From NCBI GenBank assembly GCA_964513465.1, contig CAZEMR010000005.1, positions 1 to 64,000 of the forward strand: a stretch of DNA of 64,000 nucleotides, given 5' to 3'. This DNA is from CAZEMR01 sp964513465 (GTDB taxonomy: Bacteria > Bacteroidota > Ignavibacteria > Kapaibacteriales > UBA2268). This document shows, piece after piece, positions 8,469 to 17,606 of the stretch (the stretch's first letter is position 1; every line of letters starts with the position of its first letter). The notes under the pieces are model-generated. The model had not been told where the DNA came from. It did not search any database and worked only from the letters and a program-made list of their open reading frames with translations. The translations under genes and the position numbers were made by a program.

Positions 8469-10577
8469 TCATGCTTTTTCGCCCAGTTCGCGTTTGGTAT
8501 TACGCTCAACCAGCATCTCCGCTACAGCGCAAAGAATAGCCAGCAGCACAAATAGCTGCCAAAGTTCGGTGCCGGTGCGCGCGCGGTGTATGCTCGATTT
8601 TATATCGTCCGCGCTTGTGATAAATTCAATTCCCGACAGCGATTTGAAATATCTCTCAGTCCATCCGCTGATTTCGTCCTCGCCTGGGCTTTCCAGTATC
8701 GACTCCGATGCCGCCGGATTGACCGATATGATCGATGCGAGGCGTCCGTCGGGCGCGTGCACCACATAAACGCCTGGCCGGTCGAGCTCGTCGATCGTCA
8801 GCACCGCGCCGGATGGCAATATCGCCGCCTGAGCGAAAAATTCATTACCCTCGGGATCGACTATCCGAAAGCTGCCGCCGCCTGCAAACCGCTTGGGCAG
8901 TGCGAGCCGTACGCCCTGGCCTGCCTCGGTATAGACGCCATAATCCTCGCGGGCGGTCAGATAGATTATACTGCGATAAAGCAGCGTGGGGTAAAGCCCC
9001 GTGAGCGGCAGGGTGCTCCATTCGTCCGAGAGCGGCGTCGCGCAATAAATAATTTTGCCCATGTCGATGCGGTTCTCGGCCAGGAATGCGCCGTCGGGCA
9101 TTTCGATAATCGCCTGACCGCCTGATGCGGGCCAGGCCATATATATTGATGGCGATTCGACGACGGATTTCGAATCCGTTTCGCCCTTGAACACACCTTC
9201 GAACATCGGGTGAATCCTGTCCACCGAGCTGAATACCGCCGGGTTCTGCGCGCTGAATTCGACTTCCTTGACCGGGCCGATGCCGAGCGCCGTCATATTC
9301 TCCGAAAATTCCTTAATCTCCGAATCGGGGCCGGCCGCCAGAAATACAGCGCCGCCGGAGGATATATACTGCCTCAGCCGAGCAAAATCGCTCTTCGATA
9401 AATCCGCCGAGGCGATCATCAATAACTCATAATTGGATAAATTTATGCCCGGCAAATCCACAGGATCGAAATACTGAATGTCGGCGAATTCCTCCCGCTC
9501 GGTTGGCGCGGACATCGCCGGCTCCATGAATCTGCGTGCTTCGCGGCCTGCCACCACCGCAACGCGCGGCTTTTCAGGGATAATGAATCCGAAATAGCGG
9601 CGGTTGTCGGCGTCGAGCGCATCGTTTTCTATCTCGATCGAAGCCCGGATCGCCCCCTGTTCTTCGGGTGCGGCGGCCATCGTCAGCGATTTGACATCGC
9701 GCTCGGGAATATCGATCGACCTCTGCGAAATCCGCCGGTCGTTATAGAGCATGCTCACAACCAGACCCTCGACGTCGCCGGGAGTGGCATTGCGCAGGTA
9801 TGCCTCGGTTTCGATTAATTTATCAATCTGGAAAATCCTCGAAATCAGAGCGACGGAATCGATCGACACATTGCGTATTTCGGCGCGGGATTCGTATCCG
9901 ATGGGGATCATATAAACCGCTGCGCCGCTTCCGCTTAGCGCAAGCGAATCGCGCAGTTTCCGTGCGAAAATATTATTCTGAAAATCGCTTATTATATATA
10001 TTTCTTTGTTGACATTCATTGCGTCTTCGAGCGCTGCGACCGCCACCCTCATGCTGCTTTCGAGGCTGGCCGGGGTGTTCGATATTTTAATATCGGAAAT
10101 CTGCTGCCGCAGGAAATCGAAATTCCGCGAAAGCGATGTATTCAATTGTTTGCCGGGCTTGCTCATAGGAATTATCGCCGCTTCGTCGCCGTCGCGGAGT
10201 GCCTCGAGAGCCTGGCGCGCCGCGGCCTTCGCCTGATTGATCCGGCTGCCGAATTCGTCGGAAACATCCATGCTGAATGAATTATCGACCAGAATCACCG
10301 CGCTGGATTTGGTATAAGTCTCGGCCAGCGGCAGACGTCCCTCGACCGTTGGCCTCGCAAATGCGAGCACCGCAAAGATTATGATCAGAGTGCGGAGAAT
10401 AAGCAGAATAATCTGGCGAATTTTGAGGCGCCGGATGCGAGTTTTCTGTAATTCCTTTAGGAATCTGATGGACGAGAATTCGACCGTTTTGAGTTTGCGA
10501 AGATTCAACAGGTGGAGGATGACGGGAATTGAGGCCGCCACCAGCCCGATCAAAAATAATGGATTTAGGAATTGCAT
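8469..10577 (-). CDS. BatA-type VWA-domain membrane protein
   Basis: A 702-residue inner-membrane protein. It opens with the double-membrane-segment domain typical of Bacteroidota BatA-like proteins (MQFLNPLFLIGLVAASIPVI, then LILRTLIIIFAVLAFARP at about 60-77). A von Willebrand factor A domain follows, with metal site DNSFSM at 98-103. The long C-terminal half is periplasmic-like and a last membrane helix precedes a charged tail. Such proteins occur in aerotolerance/metalloprotease-linked operons, but the MoxR ATPase and DUF58 partners are not adjacent here. It stands alone upstream of the sdh terminator. Confidence 0.85.
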   Translation of the reverse strand: MQFLNPLFLIGLVAASIPVILHLLNLRKLKTVEFSSIRFLKELQKTRIRRLKIRQIILLILRTLIIIFAVLAFARPTVEGRLPLAETYTKSSAVILVDNSFSMDVSDEFGSRINQAKAAARQALEALRDGDEAAIIPMSKPGKQLNTSLSRNFDFLRQQISDIKISNTPASLESSMRVAVAALEDAMNVNKEIYIISDFQNNIFARKLRDSLALSGSGAAVYMIPIGYESRAEIRNVSIDSVALISRIFQIDKLIETEAYLRNATPGDVEGLVVSMLYNDRRISQRSIDIPERDVKSLTMAAAPEEQGAIRASIEIENDALDADNRRYFGFIIPEKPRVAVVAGREARRFMEPAMSAPTEREEFADIQYFDPVDLPGINLSNYELLMIASADLSKSDFARLRQYISSGGAVFLAAGPDSEIKEFSENMTALGIGPVKEVEFSAQNPAVFSSVDRIHPMFEGVFKGETDSKSVVESPSIYMAWPASGGQAIIEMPDGAFLAENRIDMGKIIYCATPLSDEWSTLPLTGLYPTLLYRSIIYLTAREDYGVYTEAGQGVRLALPKRFAGGGSFRIVDPEGNEFFAQAAILPSGAVLTIDELDRPGVYVVHAPDGRLASIISVNPAASESILESPGEDEISGWTERYFKSLSGIEFITSADDIKSSIHRARTGTELWQLFVLLAILCAVAEMLVERNTKRELGEKA

Positions 10578-10680
10578 CTATTCGCCGCGCCTTAGTTACA
10601 TATATAAATATACTCTGGAAAATATTTTATAATTGACGAAGCAGCCGGGATATATTGAGTAATCGCCGATCGGAGCGCAA

Positions 10681-10706
10681 AACAAAAGGCCGCCCGAAAG
10701 CGGCCC
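10681..10706 (-). terminator. Rho-independent terminator of the sdh operon
   Basis: Read on the minus strand, GGCCGC (10705-10700) pairs with GCGGCC (10693-10688) around a six-base loop and runs straight into TTTTGTTTT. It lies just after the expected end of sdhB. Confidence 0.85.
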
Positions 10707-10786
10707 ATAGGTTTATCACAATGAGTATTGAAATGCGCAATTGATTTATGACAATTCTTATATATTATCACAATCGGAATCAATGG

Positions 10787-10796
10787 NNNNNNNNNN
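10787..10796. other. Assembly gap (10 N)
   Basis: Ten unknown bases. Sequence on the right side reads as the SdhB protein up to LGAS; sequence on the left does not continue any SdhB-like protein, so the sdhB stop codon must lie in or beside the gap. The true gap length may differ from ten. Confidence 0.99.
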
Positions 10797-11530
10797 AGGG
10801 ATGCGCCCAGGAAGTCCCGGTTCATCCGCGCGATGAAGCGCACCGAGACGAGTTTGGGGCATACCGCCTCGCATTCGTAATAATTCGGGCACGCGCAAAA
10901 TCCCTCTTTGTCCATCTGGCTGACCATTGCCAGCGCGCGTTTTTTGTGTTCCGGCTTACCCTGAGGCAATAGCCCGAGCTGGCTGATCTTGGCCGATACG
11001 AACAGCATTGCCGCGCCGTTGGGGCAGGCCGCCACGCATGCGCCGCAGCCGATACAGGCCGCCGCGTCCATCGCCAGATCGGCGTTGTATTTCGATACCG
11101 GCGTCGTGTGGGCGTCGGGAGCCGCTCCGGTGCGCATGGATATATATCCGCCCGCCTGCATTACCCGGTCGAAGGCCGACCGATCGACGATGAGGTCTTT
11201 GATTACGGGGAATGCCTTTGCGCGGAATGGCTCGACGTAAATCTCATCGCCGTCGTTGAATTTACGCATGTGAAGCTGGCATACAGTGGTTGCACGCTCG
11301 GGCCCATGCGGGGTGCCGTTGACAGTCAGCGAGCACGCTCCGCAAATGCCTTCGCGGCAGTCGTGGTCGAATGCCACGGGTTCCTTGCCCGCGAGTATAA
11401 GCTCTTCGTTGAGTATGTCCAGCATCTCGAGGAATGACATATCGGATTCGACGTTGCTCAGCACGTGCTTTTCCATATGTCCTTTGTCGCTGGCGTTTTT
11501 CTGGCGCCATATATGTAGTGTGATTTTCAT
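10797..11530 (-). CDS. sdhB: Succinate dehydrogenase/fumarate reductase iron-sulfur subunit (3' end in gap)
   Basis: About 244 residues of the iron-sulfur subunit that passes electrons from the flavoprotein to the membrane quinone site. The plant-type 2Fe-2S ligands are Cys58, Cys63, Cys66 and Cys84 (CREGICGAC, then TTVC). The 4Fe-4S and 3Fe-4S ligands lie in CIGCGACVAACPNG and CACPNYYECEAVCPK. The protein reads to RMNRDFLGAS, where homologues normally end within a few residues, so only the extreme C-terminus is lost in the gap. Its ATG overlaps the sdhA stop by one base. A terminator lies beyond the gap. Confidence 0.95.
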
Positions 11531-13443
11531 TATTTATAACTCCTTACCGCAAGTTCAACATTTTCGAAGGTCAGCGGCTCGACGTGGCGAACGGGTTTCT
11601 CGCCGACTCCTTTGAACTCCCATGCGGCCACATGAGCGTAATCGTCGTCATTGCGTTCGGCTTCGCCGTCGGGCGACTGGTGCTCGACCCTGAAGTGCGC
11701 GCCGCATGATTCGTCGCGTTCGAGGGCGTCCCATACCATAACTTCGGCGAATTCGAGGAAATCTGCCACTCGGTTGGCTTTTTCGAGCGCAATATTAAGG
11801 CTCGATTCGTCGCCGGAGACCGTAAGATTTTCCCAGAATTCCTTGCGAATTTCGGGGATACGCTCGAGCGCTTTCTTGAGGCCTTCCTCGCTGCGGGCCA
11901 TTCCGCAATAATCCCACATAACCTGGCCAAGTTCGCGGTGGAAGGAGGTTGCGGTGCGTTTGCCTTTGATGCTGAGGAGTTTATTTATTTTATTAAGGGA
12001 TTCTTCCTCGGCTTTTTTGAATTCCGGATGATCGGTATCGACCTTTTCCAGCTTATTCTTGGCAAGGTAATCGCCAATAGTATAAGGAATTACGAAATAG
12101 CCATCGGCCAGCCCCTGCATCAGCGCGCTGGCGCCGAGCCGGTTTGCGCCGTGGTCGGAGAAGTTTGCCTCGCCCAATACATGCAATCCCGGGATTGTGG
12201 ACATCAGATTGTAATCCACCCACAGCCCGCCCATTGTATAATGCGAAGCGGGATAAATCATCATCGGCGTTTCGTAAGGGTTGTCGCCCGTGATACGCTC
12301 GTACATTTCGAAGAGATTGCCGTAGCGTTCCTCGATCGTGTCCTTTCCGAGGCGGTTGATCGCATCCGAGAAATCGAGGTAAACCCCATAGCCGGTGGCG
12401 CTTACGCCGCGGCCTTCGTCGCAGACTTCCTTGGCGGCCCGGGAAGAAATATCGCGTGGCGAAAGGTTGCCAAAGCTGGGATATTTCCGCTCGAGATAAT
12501 AATCGCGCTCTTCTTCGGGTATCTGGTTTGGCGGACGTTTGTCGTCGGCTTTTTTGGGTACCCAGATGCGGCCGTCATTGCGGAGCGATTCGCTCATAAG
12601 AGTGAGCTTGGACTGGTGCTCGCCGCTGACGGGGATGCAGGTCGGGTGAATCTGCGTATAGCATGGATTGGCGAATGCCGCGCCCTTTTTATATGCGCGA
12701 TAGGCCGCCGTTACGTTGCAGGCCTGGGCATTCGTCGAAAGGAAGAATACATTGCCGTATCCGCCGGTGGCCAGGCAAACTGCGTCGGCTTCGAATGACA
12801 GGATTTTGCCGCTCACCAGGTCGCGCGTGATGATGCCGCGGCAGTGGCCGTCGATAACGACAACGTCGAGCATTTCCTTGCGGGTGTGCAGCTTAACTTT
12901 GCCCGTATGGACTTCTTTCATAAGCGCGGAATATGCGCCCAGCAGAAGCTGCTGACCCGTCTGGCCGCGGGCATAGAAAGTACGCGATACCTGCGCGCCG
13001 CCGAATGAGCGGTTGGCGAGCAATCCGCCGTATTCGCGGGCGAACGGGACGCCCTGGGCAACGCACTGGTCGATGATGCTATTGCTCACCTGCGCCAGAC
13101 GATAGACATTGGCTTCGCGGCTGCGGTAGTCGCCGCCCTTGACTGTGTCGTAGAACAGGCGCCAGATGCTGTCGCCGTCGTTCTGGTAATTCTTGGCAGC
13201 GTTGATTCCGCCCTGAGCGGCGATGCTATGGGCGCGGCGCGAGCTGTCGTTATATGTGAAAGCCTCCACATTATAGCCCATTTCCGCAAAGCTGGCCGCA
13301 GCCGAAGCTCCGGCGAGCCCGGTGCCCACCACAATGATTTTATATTTGCGTTTATTGGCCGGATTGATAAGCTTCATATCGAAGCGGTGTTTGTCCCATT
13401 TATCTTTAATCGGGCCGGATGGTACTTTTGATTCTAATTTCAT
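11530..13443 (-). CDS. sdhA: Succinate dehydrogenase/fumarate reductase flavoprotein subunit
   Basis: A 637-residue flavoprotein that oxidises succinate to fumarate (or the reverse). The start at 13443 overlaps the sdhC stop as ATGA and gives the usual MKLESKVPSGP N-terminus; a longer reading would run into sdhC. The FAD-binding GTGLAG is at 40-45 and the histidine that carries covalent FAD is His72 in RAHSIAAQGG. The sequence resembles the Bacteroidota/epsilon-proteobacterial long form. It sits mid-operon in sdhCAB, with no separate sdhD. Direction of catalysis cannot be read from sequence. Confidence 0.96.
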   Translation of the reverse strand: MKLESKVPSGPIKDKWDKHRFDMKLINPANKRKYKIIVVGTGLAGASAAASFAEMGYNVEAFTYNDSSRRAHSIAAQGGINAAKNYQNDGDSIWRLFYDTVKGGDYRSREANVYRLAQVSNSIIDQCVAQGVPFAREYGGLLANRSFGGAQVSRTFYARGQTGQQLLLGAYSALMKEVHTGKVKLHTRKEMLDVVVIDGHCRGIITRDLVSGKILSFEADAVCLATGGYGNVFFLSTNAQACNVTAAYRAYKKGAAFANPCYTQIHPTCIPVSGEHQSKLTLMSESLRNDGRIWVPKKADDKRPPNQIPEEERDYYLERKYPSFGNLSPRDISSRAAKEVCDEGRGVSATGYGVYLDFSDAINRLGKDTIEERYGNLFEMYERITGDNPYETPMMIYPASHYTMGGLWVDYNLMSTIPGLHVLGEANFSDHGANRLGASALMQGLADGYFVIPYTIGDYLAKNKLEKVDTDHPEFKKAEEESLNKINKLLSIKGKRTATSFHRELGQVMWDYCGMARSEEGLKKALERIPEIRKEFWENLTVSGDESSLNIALEKANRVADFLEFAEVMVWDALERDESCGAHFRVEHQSPDGEAERNDDDYAHVAAWEFKGVGEKPVRHVEPLTFENVELAVRSYK

Positions 13444-14141
13444 GCGTCTCCTCCCACCAGTCTGAATAGTATGGAAATTGGTATTGAAATAAGTCCCAGA
13501 ACGATAAGCGTCGAAAGCCATGGCCCGAGGCCGCGGACAAATCCGTTATATTTCGGATGATTGAAACCCAGGGTCTGGAACATACTCTGGATGGCGTGGC
13601 TCAGGTGAAATCCCAGCAGAATCACCCCGACAATATATACAATCGAGACAACGGGCTGCTGGAAGCCCTGGATAACCATCCAGTAAACGTCGTGCCGCTC
13701 GAACAGCTCCTGCGGGCCGTAGTGCTCCACATGCCCGTAGATCGACGGATCGGTCACCCCTGCGGTGAAATGCAGCAGATGATAGGTCAGAAATGCGAAG
13801 ATCATAACGCCGGTCCAGAACATCGTGCGCGATGTTAGCTTTGCAACGACGTATTGCTTCACCTGATACTTAGTGGGTTTGGTGGAATTGTTAAGAAGTT
13901 TAAGGCGAACAGAAGTAATAATATGAAACACAAGGACAAGGATTAAAACGATACGGATTATCCAGAGCCCTTCTCCGAGTCCCTGCAGAGCGGCGGCATA
14001 GGAATTGAAAACATCCCGGCCGGCGTAAATCTGCAGATTGCCCAGGGTATGGCCTATGATATAAAGCACAAGCAATACCCCCGTAACAGCCATCACAATT
14101 TTGCTGAGGATGGTTGATTTCAGGTAGTCGAATAGTGCCAT
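13440..14141 (-). CDS. sdhC: Succinate dehydrogenase cytochrome b subunit (fused b558 type)
   Basis: A 233-residue membrane anchor with five predicted helices, the single-polypeptide, di-heme b558 type found in Bacteroidota. Conserved His residues appear in the helices (for example IGHTLGNLQIY, FHIITSVRL, YHLLHFTAG, FHLSHAIQSMF), fitting heme ligands. It anchors SdhAB and hosts the quinone site. It is the first operon gene; the plus-strand sequence just upstream contains the complement of its CAAAGGTA ribosome site. Overlap of four bases with sdhA indicates coupled translation. Confidence 0.93.
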   Translation of the reverse strand: MALFDYLKSTILSKIVMAVTGVLLVLYIIGHTLGNLQIYAGRDVFNSYAAALQGLGEGLWIIRIVLILVLVFHIITSVRLKLLNNSTKPTKYQVKQYVVAKLTSRTMFWTGVMIFAFLTYHLLHFTAGVTDPSIYGHVEHYGPQELFERHDVYWMVIQGFQQPVVSIVYIVGVILLGFHLSHAIQSMFQTLGFNHPKYNGFVRGLGPWLSTLIVLGLISIPISILFRLVGGDA

Positions 14142-14513
14142 AGTACCTTTGAATGAAAATTAATAATAAAGTGGATTTATGCGGAAGTAAATTAGATTCG
14201 CTGATTCGAAAATGCGGAATATATCATGGAGAGTTCTCGCGGGGAATGCCGGATATATAATTACGGAAAGGGTGTTGCATATATTTCATCCAGATTGATG
14301 ACGAATCGCAGCTTTGACAGATCGGTGCATAACTTACGAAAAACTCCAATAAATTTCAAGAATAATAAGCTATGAAGTTTTCGATTGGAAAAAAAACTTA
14401 ATATCTTTGCAAAAAAATATTTTGATTATTGCCGGCAGGGAAGTATTATTCTTTTCAATTCCAGACATTTCATGGCAATCTTGTAATATTTTCAATGAAA
14501 ATCGAGGCAGTGA
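14142..14513. promoter_or_regulatory. Divergent promoter region, 372 bp, with candidate -7 element at 14402-14409
   Basis: This AT-rich spacer separates sdhCAB (minus) and the NSS transporter (plus), so it should hold both promoters. On the plus strand TATCTTTG at 14402-14409 fits the Bacteroidota -7 consensus TAnnTTTG. The best upstream partner is a GTTTTCG around 14376-14382, about 20 bases away, which fits the -33 box poorly. I see no riboswitch-like structure. Confidence 0.35.
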
Positions 14514-16082
14514 ATGGAACAACGCGAGCAATGGGGCAGCAGAATCGGACTAATCCTCGCTATGGCGGGCAATGCGGTCGGGCTGGGCAATTTCCTGAGA
14601 TTCCCGGTGCAGGCCGCCCAGAACGGCGGCGGCGCCTTTATGATACCCTATTTTGTCGCGTTTATTCTGCTGGCGGTGCCGCTTATGTGGGTGGAATGGA
14701 CCATCGGCCGCCATGGCGGCAAGCATAACCACGGCAGTCTGCCCGGCATGTTCGACGTAATGTGGAATCATCCGGTTGCCAAATATATCGGCGTTATCGG
14801 GCTTTTCGTATCCACAATTATAGTAATTTATTATACTTACGTCGAATCATGGTGCCTCGGGTTCAGCTTCTTTACCCTTACCAAAGAATACTTCGGGATG
14901 ACCGATTTCGAAACAATGGCGGGCTTTCTGCACAGCTATCAGGGCGGCGGCGGCCCGGGCCATTTCGATTCATTATGGCCTGCTTATATATTTTTAATAA
15001 TCACAATGGCCCTCAATTTCTATGTGCTGGGGCGCGGAATCAGCCGGGGGATCGAGATATTCGCCAAAATCGCAATGCCTATGCTGCTTCTGTTCGGCGT
15101 TGCGCTTGCCGTATGGGTATTCACAGTCGGCGCGCCCGATCCGGTCAATCACCCCGACCGCACGGTTGCAAAGGGCTTTGCGTTTATATGGAATCCCGAC
15201 TTCAGCTTATTGAGCGACAGCAGCATCTGGCTGGCCGCAGCCGGCCAGGTATTCTTTACGCTCAGCGTCGGAATGGGCACGCTTCAGGCATACGCAAGCT
15301 ATTTGCCGCAGGATACCGACATCGCGCTTAGCGGCCTTGCCACCGCATCCATCAACGAATTCACCGAAGTCGTGCTCGGCGGAACGATCGCCATACCGAT
15401 TGCTGTAGCGTTCTTCGGATTGGTGCAAACCCAGATGATAGCCTCGGGCGACGCCTACGACCTCGGCTTCGTATCCATGCCGGTGATATTCCAGCAGATC
15501 CCATTCGGCAATCTGCTCGGTTTTATGTGGTTCTTCCTGCTATTTTTCGCCGGGATAACCAGCTCGGTGGCTATGGCCCAGCCGCTGATCTCGTTCCTAA
15601 AGGAGCAGTTCCATCTGACCCATCGCAAAGCGACATGGATAATTGCATCGCTTATATTCATATCCGTCCATTTCGTGATGTTTTATTACCAATACGGATT
15701 CCTCGAAGAAATGGACTACTGGGCCGGCACGTTTGCGCTGGTCATAGTGGCTCTGGTCGAAGTCATCGTATTTGCATGGATATTCGGCATCGACAACGGC
15801 TGGCGAGAGCTTACGCGCGGCGCCGACATCAAGGTGCCCCGATTCTTCCGGCATGTTATCAAATACGTGACTCCGGCATATCTGCTGTTCATCCTCATAT
15901 TCTGGACATGGCAGGAAGCAATCCCGACATTTATGATGGAAAAAGTCGACCCCGGAGAAATCACTTATCGCTGGGGCTCACGCGCCATGATGCTGGCGAT
16001 ACTGATAACGCTGCTGCTGATGATACGCGCAGGCTGGAAGCGCAACCAGAACAAAAATACTCATTTATATCCGGAGAAATAA
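14514..16082 (+). CDS. Neurotransmitter:sodium symporter (NSS) family transporter
   Basis: A 522-residue integral membrane protein with about twelve helices. Helix 1 carries the family signature around residues 15-35 (AMAGNAVGLGNFLRFP, then NGGGAFMIPY), which forms the sodium and substrate sites in LeuT-fold transporters. Bacterial members import amino acids such as tryptophan, tyrosine, leucine or methionine with Na+. The next gene, one base after its stop, encodes a 41-residue single-span protein resembling the MetS small subunit of MetP-type methionine/alanine carriers, which favours that kind of substrate. Confidence 0.92.
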   Translation: MEQREQWGSRIGLILAMAGNAVGLGNFLRFPVQAAQNGGGAFMIPYFVAFILLAVPLMWVEWTIGRHGGKHNHGSLPGMFDVMWNHPVAKYIGVIGLFVSTIIVIYYTYVESWCLGFSFFTLTKEYFGMTDFETMAGFLHSYQGGGGPGHFDSLWPAYIFLIITMALNFYVLGRGISRGIEIFAKIAMPMLLLFGVALAVWVFTVGAPDPVNHPDRTVAKGFAFIWNPDFSLLSDSSIWLAAAGQVFFTLSVGMGTLQAYASYLPQDTDIALSGLATASINEFTEVVLGGTIAIPIAVAFFGLVQTQMIASGDAYDLGFVSMPVIFQQIPFGNLLGFMWFFLLFFAGITSSVAMAQPLISFLKEQFHLTHRKATWIIASLIFISVHFVMFYYQYGFLEEMDYWAGTFALVIVALVEVIVFAWIFGIDNGWRELTRGADIKVPRFFRHVIKYVTPAYLLFILIFWTWQEAIPTFMMEKVDPGEITYRWGSRAMMLAILITLLLMIRAGWKRNQNKNTHLYPEK

Positions 16083-16083
16083 T

Positions 16084-16209
16084 ATGCTTAGCGAACTAAC
16101 TATTCCTGGATTGATTTTCTGGATAATCGGCTGGGGAGGCGTAAGCCTGATGGTCGGATACTGCATTTATAAAGTAATGCGCACCGGCCACCGCATCGAC
16201 GAAGAATAG
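16084..16209 (+). CDS. MetS-like NSS transporter small subunit, 41 residues
   Basis: A tiny reading frame directly after the NSS gene (stop 16080-16082, start 16084), with GGAGAAA as ribosome site inside the transporter's end. The product has one membrane helix (about residues 7-30, beginning IPGLIFWIIGWGG) and a short charged cytoplasmic tail VMRTGHRIDEE. Length, single span, Trp-rich helix and position match the MetS-type subunits that accompany MetP-family methionine/alanine transporters. It is easily missed because of its size. Assignment rests on pattern and context, not on a search. Confidence 0.75.
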   Translation: MLSELTIPGLIFWIIGWGGVSLMVGYCIYKVMRTGHRIDEE

Positions 16210-16304
16210 CCCCTTTCGGCGAATTATGAAAATAATCCACCGATTCCAACGTGCTTATATAAATATAAGACCATTTTTCAATCTCTGAAATTTCCAGATT
16301 AATT

Positions 16305-17081
16305 ATGAATAAAAAAAGAGCAGGCCGCGGCCCAAAATTACCCCGGCCAACCCGGAAAGATACGTCCTCCGGATTAGTAAGATTAAACAAATTTCTCGCC
16401 GACGCAGGAATTGCATCGCGCCGCAAAGCCGACGAAATTATTGAATCAGGCGCAGTCAAAGTAAACAGCAAAGTCGTCACCGAGCTTGGCACAAAAGTGC
16501 GGCTCTCGGATTTTGTCACCGTCAAAGGCGATCCCGTCAGTATGCCCGAGAAAGATGTATATATTTTATTAAATAAGCCAAAAGATTATATCACAACGAC
16601 TAAGGACGAATTCAACCGCAAAACGGTGATGGACATCGTCCGCAAAAAGCAGCGCCTCTTTCCGGTCGGGCGGCTCGACCGCAACACCACCGGCGCGCTG
16701 CTGATAACCAACGATGGCGAGCTGGCACACCGGCTGACACATCCCTCGTACCAGATAGTGCGCTCATATGCCGTGCGGCTCGACAAACCGCTCGAAACAG
16801 AGCACGCTTACAAAATTGCAAAAGGCGTGGAGTTCGAAGATTTCAAAAGCGCAACCGCTGAGATATTAATCGACCCCAAAGACAAAACCCAGGTTTTTAT
16901 CAGCCTGATCGAAGGCAAAAACCACGAAGTAAAACGACTGTTCGAGCACTTCGACTATCGCGTTAAACAGCTCGACCGCAAAAGCTTCGCCACTTTGGAT
17001 ACAGCCGGCCTCAGGCGCGGCGAATACCGCCATCTGCAAGGCCGCGAAATAGCCAATCTGAGGCGTTTGGTCGGATTATAA
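16305..17081 (+). CDS. rluB: RsuA/RluB-family ribosomal RNA pseudouridine synthase
   Basis: A 258-residue enzyme with an N-terminal S4 RNA-binding domain (about 24-75, VRLNKFLADAGIASRRKADE) and a pseudouridine synthase core. The catalytic aspartate is Asp125 in GRLDRNTTGALL. RluB modifies 23S rRNA position 2605 (E. coli numbering); RluE/RluF/RsuA are alternatives in the same family, but the length and S4 placement fit RluB best. The leader is AT-rich without a clear Shine-Dalgarno site. A basic N-terminal extension of about 20 residues is common in Bacteroidota. Confidence 0.88.
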   Translation: MNKKRAGRGPKLPRPTRKDTSSGLVRLNKFLADAGIASRRKADEIIESGAVKVNSKVVTELGTKVRLSDFVTVKGDPVSMPEKDVYILLNKPKDYITTTKDEFNRKTVMDIVRKKQRLFPVGRLDRNTTGALLITNDGELAHRLTHPSYQIVRSYAVRLDKPLETEHAYKIAKGVEFEDFKSATAEILIDPKDKTQVFISLIEGKNHEVKRLFEHFDYRVKQLDRKSFATLDTAGLRRGEYRHLQGREIANLRRLVGL

Positions 17082-17121
17082 TAATTATATCGTAATTTTA
17101 AACAATATCAGAGTATTGGAA

Positions 17122-17589
17122 ATGATCCGAAAATTATTGCTGATAATCATTTGCATTGGAATTGCATTCCCTGTATTTGCACAAACCGACATACCCGAAT
17201 TCCCTATTGAGCGCAGAGCAAATATCAATATACCGCCGGAAATTAAGGATAGAACGGAACAATTTTTTAATACAATTCTCGAAGGCCGCGTTGAGTCTGC
17301 CTACCGCCAGTTTCTTAAAAACAGTCCGCTTGCCGAAAAAGAAAGCGATATTGCCAATCTGATCACCGAAACCCGCAAATCATTCGAGCTTTACGGCAAA
17401 GCGCTGGAATTCGAGGCGGTCGAGGCCGAATACGTGACACCCTCTTATATTCGATTGAAATACCTCGGGCTTAACGAGGATTATCCCACGCGATGGATGT
17501 TCACATTCTATAAATCACCATCCAAAGGATGGATCGTCACACAAGTCAAATTCGACGACCTTGCTCAATTCTATTTTTCTGATCAATAA
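17122..17589 (+). CDS. Exported protein of unknown function
   Basis: A 155-residue protein with a clean signal peptide (MIRKLLLIIICIGIAFPVFAQ). The ATG at 17122 is preferred over a TTG two codons upstream. The mature part is a compact alpha/beta-looking domain of ~130 residues with no Cys and no membrane span (FFNTILEGRVESAYRQFL, then WMFTFYKSPSKGWIVTQVKF), which by pattern could be an NTF2/DUF-like ligand-binding fold. It precedes the superoxide dismutase gene by 17 bases, so both are probably one operon and both products are exported. Confidence 0.75.
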   Translation: MIRKLLLIIICIGIAFPVFAQTDIPEFPIERRANINIPPEIKDRTEQFFNTILEGRVESAYRQFLKNSPLAEKESDIANLITETRKSFELYGKALEFEAVEAEYVTPSYIRLKYLGLNEDYPTRWMFTFYKSPSKGWIVTQVKFDDLAQFYFSDQ

Positions 17590-17606
17590 CCCACAGGAGG
17601 TTATCC

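Noticed and set aside
10592..10796. Continuation of sdhB through the gap to 10592
   Set aside because: The translation left of the gap is not SdhB-like and crosses a strong terminator.
14142..14151. TACCTTTG-like string before the NSS gene, resembling a Bacteroidota -7 box
   Set aside because: It is the reverse complement of the CAAAGGTA ribosome site of sdhC on the minus strand. The same explanation covers the similar string near 24368.
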